DNA from: JBMNQS01 sp050944255
GTDB lineage: Bacteria; Bacillota; Clostridia; Christensenellales; Maliibacteriaceae
Direction: 5' to 3'
DNA length: 33,638 nucleotides
NCBI GenBank assembly: GCA_050944255.1
Contig: JBMNQS010000015.1
Location: forward strand, 1-33,638
Part shown: one piece after another, positions 1 through 5,919 of the stretch
Layout: every line of letters starts with the position of its first letter
Numbering within the stretch: the stretch's first letter is position 1
Position numbers and translations under genes: made by a program
The notes under the pieces: generated by a model
What the model saw: the letters and a program-made list of their open reading frames with translations, nothing else
Told to the model about the DNA's origin: nothing
Databases searched by the model: none

Positions 1-2
1 TA

Positions 3-290
3 TTCCTATCGCTGCAAAAACGCAGGATCAGCGTACGGGCGGTGCAGGAGCTTGTAAAAAAGTATGCTTCCATCGCGGCGCCGCTGAAAAAGATTTCTCC
101 TCATAAGCTCCGAAGTACGTACGGCACAGCACTTTATCAGCAGACGGGCGATATTTATCTGGTGGCGGATGTGCTCGGACACAGGGACGTCAACACCACG
201 CGGAAACACTACGCGGCAATGAATGAAGACAAGCGCCGCTTGGCGGCCCGGGCCATTACGCTACGGGACGATGAACCGAGCGAAAGCTAA
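3..290 (+). CDS. Tyrosine recombinase/integrase, C-terminal part (5' truncated by window edge)
   Basis: The reading frame is open from the first bases of the window, so only the last 95 residues are seen. They form the end of the catalytic domain of a tyrosine recombinase. The HKLRS box supplies the His and the second Arg. LGH in LGHRDVNTT is the H/W-box position. The Tyr in RKHYAAM is the expected nucleophile that forms the 3'-phosphotyrosyl link to DNA. The gene ends 17 bp from the stop of the convergent small membrane-protein gene. It could be a phage or element integrase, or a resident Xer-like recombinase. Recombinase genes next to lexA occur in other Clostridia as far as I recall, so this is not proof of a prophage. 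The first catalytic Arg and the N-terminal DNA-binding domain lie outside the window. Confidence 0.88.
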   Translation, partial: FLSLQKRRISVRAVQELVKKYASIAAPLKKISPHKLRSTYGTALYQQTGDIYLVADVLGHRDVNTTRKHYAAMNEDKRRLAARAITLRDDEPSES

Positions 291-307
291 TTCTACATTT
301 CATCAGC

Positions 308-478
308 TCAGCAAATTTGCGTATGTACGCCTTTGGACTGAACGAGCGGTCCGGGGCTTTTCGTAGCATGATAAACGCTGCAACCGGCAATGCCGGCCGA
401 CAGAAGCACCACCACCAGAATAAATGCAATGAAGCGAGCCTTGGAGCGTATGACCAGTACGTGCTTGCGTTTCATCAT
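308..478 (-). CDS. Small SOS-associated membrane protein or lipoprotein (56 aa), divergent from lexA
   Basis: A 56-residue ORF starts ATG-ATG at 478, with GAAGGGG four bases upstream (seven from the second ATG). The N-terminus is basic (MMKRKHVLVIRSKAR). One hydrophobic stretch follows at about residues 16-33, then about 23 polar residues. The stretch ends in GIAGC, which fits a lipobox, so it may be either a single-pass membrane protein or a small lipoprotein. It diverges from lexA across two LexA boxes and should be SOS-inducible. In Bacillus this position is held by the cell-division suppressor YneA, a membrane anchor plus a LysM domain. Here no LysM domain is present. A role as a division inhibitor is inferred from position only. 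An in-frame extension upstream to 757 is rejected because it would run through the promoter region and antisense to lexA. Confidence 0.6.
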   Translation of the reverse strand: MMKRKHVLVIRSKARFIAFILVVVLLSAGIAGCSVYHATKSPGPLVQSKGVHTQIC

Positions 479-525
479 GGATCCCCTTCTCTCGGCTGAA
501 ATCAATCTGATGTTTTCATCATATA

Positions 526-539
526 CGAACATTTGTTCT
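526..539. promoter_or_regulatory. LexA/SOS box 1
   Basis: CGAACATTTGTTCT contains GAAC-N4-GTTC, the Gram-positive LexA box (consensus CGAAC-N4-GTTCG). It lies 48 bp upstream of the start of the small membrane protein and upstream of the lexA -35 box, so it probably serves the divergent gene. Confidence 0.85.
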
Positions 540-554
540 TTGTCAATAGAAAAA

Positions 555-568
555 CGAACAAATGTTTG
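555..568. promoter_or_regulatory. LexA/SOS box 2, overlapping the lexA -35 box
   Basis: CGAACAAATGTTTG fits GAAC-N4-GTTY with one deviation from GTTC. Its last bases overlap the -35 hexamer of lexA (566-571), the expected layout for LexA autorepression. Its start is 29 bp from that of box 1. Confidence 0.8.
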
Positions 569-594
569 ACTTTTTTGTTTTGGACTGTTATAAT
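566..594 (+). promoter_or_regulatory. lexA promoter
   Basis: TTGACT (566-571) and TATAAT (589-594) are separated by 17 bp, a near-consensus sigma-A promoter. Transcription should start near 601, leaving a leader of about 22 nt before the lexA ATG. This excludes an ATG at 593 inside the -10 box as the start. Confidence 0.85.
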
Positions 595-622
595 GAAAAA
601 AATTAACCGGGAGCGTGGTCAA

Positions 623-1237
623 ATGGCACAACAGATGAGCTCGAAGCAGGCGCAGATGCTGGCCTTTATCGATCAATACATACAGAAGCACGGCTACTCC
701 CCCACCGTCCGCGAGATCGGGCAGGCTATGGGGCTTAAGTCCACCTCTACGGTGCACGGTTATCTAAAGAGATTGGAAAAACACGGCGCTCTACAGCGGG
801 AAAGTGGAAAATCACGGGTCATTCAGGTATCTGAGGATCAAAACTTTCCCCGCCACAGCGTGGAGCATCTTCCCGTTGTGGGACGGGTCACCGCCGGATT
901 GCCCATACTCGCCGAGGAAAACATCGAGGATTCCCTTCCGCTGCCAAAGGACTTTCTCCACGGCGATCCCGGCGATCATTTCGTTTTGACCATCAAGGGC
1001 GACAGCATGACCGGCGTGGGCATCAACGACGGCGACTATGTGATCGTCAAGCGTCAGCAAACTGCCAGGGACGGCGAAATTGTGGTGGCGCTGCTTGAAA
1101 ACGAGGCTACGGTAAAGCGCCTCTATAAGGAAAAAGACTGCATCCGCCTACAGCCGGAAAATGATTTGTACGAGCCGATTCGCTCCCGGGATGTCCAGGT
1201 GCTGGGCAAGGTGGTCAGTCTTTTAAGGCGGTATTGA
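623..1237 (+). CDS. lexA: LexA SOS repressor
   Basis: This is a 204-residue repressor of the SOS regulon and has the family's usual length. Residues 1-65 form the winged-helix DNA-binding domain (YSPTVREIGQAMGLKS with STVHGYLKRLEKHG). The self-cleavage site is Ala91-Gly92 (VTAGLP). The catalytic dyad is Ser128 (GDSMTG) and Lys165 (EATVKRL). The ATG at 623 was chosen because GGGAG sits nine bases upstream and because upstream in-frame starts fall within the promoter. Two SOS boxes precede the gene, one over its own -35 box, so it should be autoregulated. It is monocistronic, with an intrinsic terminator directly after the stop codon. Confidence 0.97.
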   Translation: MAQQMSSKQAQMLAFIDQYIQKHGYSPTVREIGQAMGLKSTSTVHGYLKRLEKHGALQRESGKSRVIQVSEDQNFPRHSVEHLPVVGRVTAGLPILAEENIEDSLPLPKDFLHGDPGDHFVLTIKGDSMTGVGINDGDYVIVKRQQTARDGEIVVALLENEATVKRLYKEKDCIRLQPENDLYEPIRSRDVQVLGKVVSLLRRY

Positions 1238-1287
1238 GCCCGCGCTTCATTGGACGGTACTAACAAGCGCGGGCCCATTCTTTTTAC
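1238..1287 (+). terminator. Intrinsic terminator of lexA
   Basis: GCCCGCGCTT (1238-1247) pairs with AAGCGCGGGC (1265-1274), followed by CCATTCTTTTTA. The 10-bp stem begins directly after the lexA stop codon. Confidence 0.85.
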
Positions 1288-1503
1288 TTCAATTTTCAAT
1301 CTGTCGTTTTTACTTTAGCCATACATCTTTTGTTCGTAATTCATATATGAAACGTATTCCTTGTTGCACTCCCCTATTTATATTTATTGTGCATAAAAAA
1401 TAGTATCGTTTCTTATTTTTATTTTAGTTGATGCCTTTTATCAAATGACTCGCAAATCTCGCAATCCTATTTCCCGACATCCAAACAAAGAAAAGGGGCC
1501 CGC

Positions 1504-1805
1504 ATGAAAAAGAGCATCGCACTGGCAAGGTATGATTTAAGGCAGATACGCAGGCGCAACAGGCGGTCCTATTTACTTGCTCATCGCGTGTCGCCATCGC
1601 CAGAGCACTGGTCAATACGCCTGAAATCGTCCTGGCCGACGAACCCACGGGCGCCCTGGATACCCGGACGCGGGACGACATCATGTCCGTATTGAAGAGC
1701 GTAAAGGAAGACGGGCGCACGGTGATCGTCGTCACCCATGACCCAGCGGTAGCGAAGATGTGCGACCGCGTACTGACCATACAGGACGGCCTATTTATTC
1801 AATAA
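1504..1805 (+). pseudogene. ABC-transporter ATPase remnant (MacB/LolD type), 3' part only
   Basis: From about 1587 to the stop at 1803-1805 the frame reads RVAIARALVN, then VLADEPTGALD (Walker B with D-loop), then VIVVTHDP (H-loop). This is the last third of an antimicrobial- or lipoprotein-export ATPase of the MacB/LolD type. Walker A, the Q-loop and the LSGGQQQ part of the signature are missing. A different frame starts at ATG 1504 after AAAGGGG and reads MKKSIALARYDLRQIRR. It enters the same region out of frame and ends at 1695. I read this as a decayed or deletion-fused gene. The 220 bp between the lexA terminator and this point are AT-rich and show no gene. Confidence 0.75.
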
Positions 1806-1822
1806 AAATAATGAAATACTAA

Positions 1823-1852
1823 CGGCACGCTCTCATTGGCGTGCCGCCTTTT
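1823..1852. terminator. Hairpin between the ATPase remnant and the RpiR gene
   Basis: CGGCACGC (1823-1830) pairs with GCGTGCCG (1839-1846), followed on the plus strand by CCTTTTAA. It separates two convergent units and may serve both. The T-run is short on either strand. Confidence 0.55.
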
Positions 1853-1859
1853 AAGCCCA

Positions 1860-2678
1860 CTACAATTTGTACTGTGATAGGATGGCCTCAGCCTCATCGG
1901 CCATCTCCATGCCCATGTTTTTGTCCTTCAGGAAATATAAGATGGCGTCCACCAAAACGTATTCGAACACATGGGATACGCCGCCCAGATCGTAAAACAG
2001 TTGATTTTTAACGGCCGTGCGCAATACGAGATCGGACAATTCCGCCGCCTTTGACGATGCGCTGTCGGTTATAAGCATCGTTTGAAGCCCCCGCTTACGC
2101 GCCAGCTCAATGGCTTGTATGACGGGAATCGATGTGCCCGAATGCGATATGGCGACAAGCACGTCCTTTTCGCCTGCAATATTGATGCTTCGAAACGTGT
2201 ATTCAATATTTTGTGTATAGAAGGCCTTGATGCCAATTCTGCCAAGGCGCAGCGCCATATCCGACGCAATGGCGCCTGAATTTCCCCAGGCGCATAAATA
2301 TACCTGCTCGGCGCTGGCCAGAAGCTCCACCGCCTCAAGCAGCACCGCCATATCCACGTTTTTGGCCGAATCCGTGATGTTCGCCGCCACCTGGCTGAAA
2401 AACTGCACTACGTCTTTTGGCGCCGTTTGATCCGAGACGTTCACAAATTGCCTGGTGCCCGATTCACTGGCCAAATGGATCTTCATCTGCTGAAACCCGG
2501 TATATCCGATGTGTTTGCACATGCGGATCACCGTGGCGTCGCTGGTCCCGCTGTTTCGAGCCAATTCCGATATATTCATTTCCAACACTTTTTCCGGATG
2601 CTGCAGAATATAGTCGGCCGCTTTCTTCTCCGCATCAAACATCCTGTTATAAGTTCGGCGAATATTCTCCGTAACCAC
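1860..2678 (-). CDS. RpiR-family transcriptional regulator (HTH plus SIS domain)
   Basis: An N-terminal RpiR-type helix-turn-helix (ISELARNSGTSDATVIRMCK) is followed by a SIS sugar-phosphate-binding domain with AISHSGTS and the TMLITD strand. It is about 272 residues long, normal for the family. Such regulators sense sugar phosphates and control nearby catabolic genes. An ATG exists at 2696. I prefer the GTG at 2678 because GGAGG (within GGGAGGAAGG) would lie inside the coding region of the longer form, about ten bases before the GTG. It is the last gene of the minus-strand sugar cluster, 82 bp after the ROK kinase, and may have its own promoter in that AT-rich gap. The likely ligand is a hexose or hexulose phosphate of the encoded pathway; this is inferred. 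Confidence 0.9.
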   Translation of the reverse strand: MVTENIRRTYNRMFDAEKKAADYILQHPEKVLEMNISELARNSGTSDATVIRMCKHIGYTGFQQMKIHLASESGTRQFVNVSDQTAPKDVVQFFSQVAANITDSAKNVDMAVLLEAVELLASAEQVYLCAWGNSGAIASDMALRLGRIGIKAFYTQNIEYTFRSINIAGEKDVLVAISHSGTSIPVIQAIELARKRGLQTMLITDSASSKAAELSDLVLRTAVKNQLFYDLGGVSHVFEYVLVDAILYFLKDKNMGMEMADEAEAILSQYKL

Positions 2679-2760
2679 TACTTGCCTTCCTCCCATCTTC
2701 TATAATCTTTTTTCTTTTATAATATCATAACACAACCGCGTTTCGCTCTTTTAATTCAAC

Positions 2761-3723
2761 CTATGTTTTACATTCCGCCGCCAGGGCGCATGCGCCGTAC
2801 ATGCCCGCAAAATCTCCTAAAACGGCCCTCCGTACAGGGCAGCACTGCCTTTGATGCAAAACCTGTTCTTTTACCTGCGCATTGAGCGGATCAAGCAATA
2901 TATCCCCCGCGTTCGCTATCCCGCCGCCAATGAGCACCAGCTCGGGATTAAACAGCTTCATCACATTTCCGACCCCGATGGCCAGATAGCGAACAAAGCG
3001 CCGGAAAATCACCGTGCTGGCCGCATCCCCCTGACGCACGCCCTTTTCAATCATGGAATTGTCGTACACGCCCGCATTGTCCGCGATAAATCCATGCAGC
3101 GCCGAGTCCGGATATTGAGGGAGAATATATTGCGCATGGCGCGCCATCGCCGTCCCGGAACTGTAGGCTTCCAGATGCCCCGGACGTCCGCAAAGGCACG
3201 TGTCGCCTCCGTCGGCCACAATGGTCATATGTCCAAGCTCCGTGGATAAATTCTCCGAGCCACGAAAAACCTTCCCCTCTATAATTACCCCACATCCCAG
3301 GCCCGTACCCAGTGTCAGAAGGACCATATGCCGCGCTTTTTTGTTCATGCCAAAGACATACTCACCCAGCGCGTTCACATTGGCGTCGTTATCAATGATG
3401 CATGGCGCACCATAATATCGGCCGATCTCTTCGCATGGATTGAATCCGTCCCATCCCAGGACGGATAAACAAATCGTTTTTTGCTCTTCAAAATCCACCA
3501 TGCCGGGGAGTCCCATGGCAACGCCGGCCACCTTCTTTTCCGTAATGCCGGCGCGCTCAAACAGTGCGTCGACGGCTTGCAGCATGCAGGCGCAGGCATG
3601 TTCGTACCCTTTTTCAGGTTCCGTCTTTATCACGCAGCGGCCCATTTCACGATCCTGCGCGTCCATGACCATCATTTTCGTATTGGTGCCCCCCACGTCA
3701 ATGCCGATTCGATACGTCTGCAT
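2761..3723 (-). CDS. ROK-family sugar kinase
   Basis: This 320-residue protein has the ATP-binding motif DVGGTNTK (residues 9-16), the catalytic Asp113 in IDNDANVNALGEY, the LGTGLGCG phosphate loop, and a zinc region with His165, Cys176 and Cys178. It probably phosphorylates a hexose such as glucose, fructose or allose in the cytoplasm. The third Cys of the usual CxCGxxGCxE pattern is His183 here (CLCGRPGHLEAYSS). His can still bind zinc, so activity need not be lost. AAGGGGAG lies seven bases before the ATG. It follows the hexulose-6-phosphate isomerase by 18 bp, so the two are co-transcribed. Its neighbours suggest that it feeds hexose 6-phosphate into the isomerase/RuMP steps. The exact sugar cannot be read from the sequence. 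Confidence 0.9.
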   Translation of the reverse strand: MQTYRIGIDVGGTNTKMMVMDAQDREMGRCVIKTEPEKGYEHACACMLQAVDALFERAGITEKKVAGVAMGLPGMVDFEEQKTICLSVLGWDGFNPCEEIGRYYGAPCIIDNDANVNALGEYVFGMNKKARHMVLLTLGTGLGCGVIIEGKVFRGSENLSTELGHMTIVADGGDTCLCGRPGHLEAYSSGTAMARHAQYILPQYPDSALHGFIADNAGVYDNSMIEKGVRQGDAASTVIFRRFVRYLAIGVGNVMKLFNPELVLIGGGIANAGDILLDPLNAQVKEQVLHQRQCCPVRRAVLGDFAGMYGACALAAECKT

Positions 3724-3741
3724 ACGCCTCTCCCCTTCGCC

Positions 3742-4305
3742 CTATTCTAGGTTGGCGTGCCTTGAAAAAGCCCGGTCCGTCGCCACGCCCATTTTTTCTG
3801 CCAGAGGCAATATCATCGCGTCTGCCAAAAACAGCACGCTTTGTTCAAACAGGCTTCCGCCCGGCAAAATGGTTTTTTTCATGGCGCCATTCTCAATTTT
3901 ATCCGTATAAGCCGGCACCTTCACCAAAACATCGGCGCGTGAGCCAAGGGGCGTTTCCGCTTGAATGGTGATGACGGCCAGAGTACCGTTTAATCGTTTC
4001 ACTTTTTCAGCAATCGCGATCAGGCCCGACGTCTCCCCCGATCCTGATGCGATGATCATCAAATCGCCGGATTCAAACGCCGGCGTCGTCGTATCGCCGG
4101 TCACATAGCTCGTTAAGCCTACATGCATCAGGCGCATGGCAAAGCAGCGCAGCATTAAAAGTGAGCGTCCCGCTCCGGCGACGTATATTTTTTTGGCTTT
4201 TAAGATTTCCTGCATGAAGGCGCCAAGCTCTTCCGGGCAGACATGCAGGAGCGCTTGCGAAAGCTCTACAGCAGCCCGCGCCGCCGTATCGGCTATATTG
4301 ATCAT
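3742..4305 (-). CDS. hxlB: 6-phospho-3-hexuloisomerase (PHI)
   Basis: This SIS-domain enzyme interconverts fructose 6-phosphate and D-arabino-3-hexulose 6-phosphate in the ribulose-monophosphate pathway. Visible motifs are AGAGRSLL (43-50), FAMRLMHVG, SGSGETSGLI (from 87), GGSLFEQSVL and the C-terminal end HANLE. The last matches the end of Bacillus HxlB as I remember it. The frame is open upstream to 4434, but I chose the ATG at 4305. It gives 187 residues, close to the usual 185, avoids overlap with hxlA and has GGAAAGG upstream. It lies 62 bp after hxlA and 18 bp before the ROK kinase gene, within one operon. Confidence 0.92.
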   Translation of the reverse strand: MINIADTAARAAVELSQALLHVCPEELGAFMQEILKAKKIYVAGAGRSLLMLRCFAMRLMHVGLTSYVTGDTTTPAFESGDLMIIASGSGETSGLIAIAEKVKRLNGTLAVITIQAETPLGSRADVLVKVPAYTDKIENGAMKKTILPGGSLFEQSVLFLADAMILPLAEKMGVATDRAFSRHANLE

Positions 4306-4367
4306 ATCCTTGTATTCCTTTCCTATCCGTTTCCCCATCACATCCAGCGCGTACGTATTTTTATACT

Positions 4368-5000
4368 CTACGCGTATCGTTCCAGGACGGCGCGCATTTG
4401 CCTGGCCGCCTGACGCATGTCCGGATGGTTGCATATGCCTCCTCCGGAAATAATCACTTCCGCGGGGCTGGCCGCCGCTTCTTCAAAATTTGCAAGGCTT
4501 ATCCCGCCGGCGATGGCTTTCGGCGTTTTTATATGATCCAATTTTCGCAGCTGCTCCACCGGATCAATGCCGTTTTTCTGGACGTCCGTTCCGACATGAA
4601 CACAGATATAATCCGGCTGCATCGCCTCGATCTGCTTCGCGCGCGAAACAATATCGGGTACCGCGCATGTATCCACAAGCGCCATCTTGCCATATTCTCT
4701 GGCCAGCTCAATCGTTCCCCTTACGGTCTCATCATCGGCCGCCGCCAGAACAGACACCATGTCCGCCCCCGCGTCAAAGGCAATTTTCGGCACGATTCTG
4801 CCGCCGTCCATCACTTTAATATCGGCAAAAACAATTTTATCCGGATACTGCTTTTTAACTGTGCGCACAGCATGGCAGCCCTCGGCGATCATAAGGGGCG
4901 TGCCCAATTCGATGATGTCTACATACTCGGCCACTTCTTCCAGCACCGCAAGCGCAGCCCACGTTGAGAACAAGTCCAAGGCCACCTGTAATTTTTTCAT
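4368..5000 (-). CDS. hxlA: 3-hexulose-6-phosphate synthase (HPS)
   Basis: This 210-residue TIM-barrel enzyme of the OMP-decarboxylase suprafamily condenses formaldehyde with ribulose 5-phosphate, or runs in reverse. Asp9 sits in QVALDL. Asp60, Lys62 and Asp65 (FADIKVMDGG) form the suprafamily DxKxxD signature. ICVHVGTD, AIAGGIS and VIISGGGI form the phosphate-binding end. The VHVGTD and SGGGI segments favour HPS over 3-keto-L-gulonate-6-phosphate decarboxylase, the main alternative. AAGGAG lies 12 bases upstream of the ATG, slightly far. It follows the isomerase gene by 21 bp and is paired with hxlB, as is usual for RuMP genes. Confidence 0.92.
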   Translation of the reverse strand: MKKLQVALDLFSTWAALAVLEEVAEYVDIIELGTPLMIAEGCHAVRTVKKQYPDKIVFADIKVMDGGRIVPKIAFDAGADMVSVLAAADDETVRGTIELAREYGKMALVDTCAVPDIVSRAKQIEAMQPDYICVHVGTDVQKNGIDPVEQLRKLDHIKTPKAIAGGISLANFEEAAASPAEVIISGGGICNHPDMRQAARQMRAVLERYA

Positions 5001-5021
5001 TATATAATGTATCTCCTTATT

Positions 5022-5834
5022 TTACTCTATACAAAGCATATCCATAACGGCGCCGCGGTCAATATCCGGGTTGGCTAAGAACGCAAAAGCCTGCGGCGTC
5101 TTTTTAAAACTTTCATAGACAGGCAGCCCGAATATGATGCCCAGCTTGGGATTCTCTCTAACCGTCGCGCGCCTGGATTCAGGCAGCTTTTTATACCGGG
5201 GGTTTGGCTGTATAGAAGGCCCTTTTTCACCGCACAGAACGTACACGCCCATCCCTTGATGATGGCGCACCGGATCATAGTGAATCGGGCAGGGTTTGTA
5301 CGCCAAATTGCTAAAGACGAGCGGCCCTTCCCCTATATTCACCGAGCAGTGACCGTAGTTGGGCGGCACGATAATGGTCTGCCCCTGCCGCACGGTGGCC
5401 AAAATAATATCCCGTACGTCCATATCCTCCGGCTGAGAATCAAAATGATCCGCCCTTTGCAGGACATACAGCGCCGTTCCCTTTATAACCTCATACACTT
5501 CCGCGTATGTATTTGTCCGCGTTTTATTGTATCCGTGATAATGTCCCGACGTTTTTTTGCATTCCCCATTTACATGGCCGGGCATTACAATCGTTATGTC
5601 GTACTGAAAGTCATATGCTTCCAGCAGCGCCTCGTCCTCGGGAAAAGCCAGTCCCCGGTATACGTCGTAGACCGGGTCGTCTTCTTGAAGGTCTTTTTCG
5701 TCCGCGAACAGGCCTCTCATCTCCCCCGCCGTTTTGCGCGCATAGCCCATATAGGAGAGCGCGGCGCTGATCGCCAGCACATTTGTCTCTTCGTCCAGAT
5801 AAACGGGCAGTCCGCTTCTCTTCAGTTCCATCAT
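5022..5834 (-). CDS. Cupin-type glucose-6-phosphate isomerase
   Basis: This 270-residue metal-dependent cupin belongs to the archaeal-type phosphoglucose isomerase family (PF06560). Metal ligands can be assigned as His98 and His100 (GHYHGYN), Glu112 (TYAEVYEVIKG) and His162 (PPNYGHCSVNIG), matching the H-x-H...E...H pattern of the archaeal enzymes. It is longer than the roughly 190-residue archaeal forms, with an N-terminal extension of about 75 residues. The ATG-ATG start at 5834 has AAGGATGGGG upstream. It would convert glucose 6-phosphate to fructose 6-phosphate, the substrate of the adjacent PHI. It lies 85 bp after the ABC fusion, across a strong GC hairpin, and 21 bp before hxlA. Confidence 0.88.
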   Translation of the reverse strand: MMELKRSGLPVYLDEETNVLAISAALSYMGYARKTAGEMRGLFADEKDLQEDDPVYDVYRGLAFPEDEALLEAYDFQYDITIVMPGHVNGECKKTSGHYHGYNKTRTNTYAEVYEVIKGTALYVLQRADHFDSQPEDMDVRDIILATVRQGQTIIVPPNYGHCSVNIGEGPLVFSNLAYKPCPIHYDPVRHHQGMGVYVLCGEKGPSIQPNPRYKKLPESRRATVRENPKLGIIFGLPVYESFKKTPQAFAFLANPDIDRGAVMDMLCIE

Positions 5835-5874
5835 TTTCGCCCCATCCTTTTACGCGTCATTGGTTCACGATAGC

Positions 5875-5899
5875 CCGGCCGGGGATTGCCCCCGGCCGG
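5875..5899. other. GC-rich intercistronic stem-loop
   Basis: CCGGCCGGGG (5875-5884) pairs with CCCCGGCCGG (5890-5899) around a 5-nt loop. In the direction of the operon no T-run follows, so it is not a standard terminator. Such hairpins after binding-protein genes often stabilise the upstream mRNA and lower downstream expression. That role is inferred. Confidence 0.65.
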
Positions 5900-5919
5900 C
5901 CGCTTTGTATATGCCTTCA

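Noticed and set aside
479..757. Upstream in-frame extension of the small membrane protein to 149 residues
   Set aside because: It would cross the lexA promoter, both SOS boxes and the lexA coding region; a clear ribosome site marks the start at 478.
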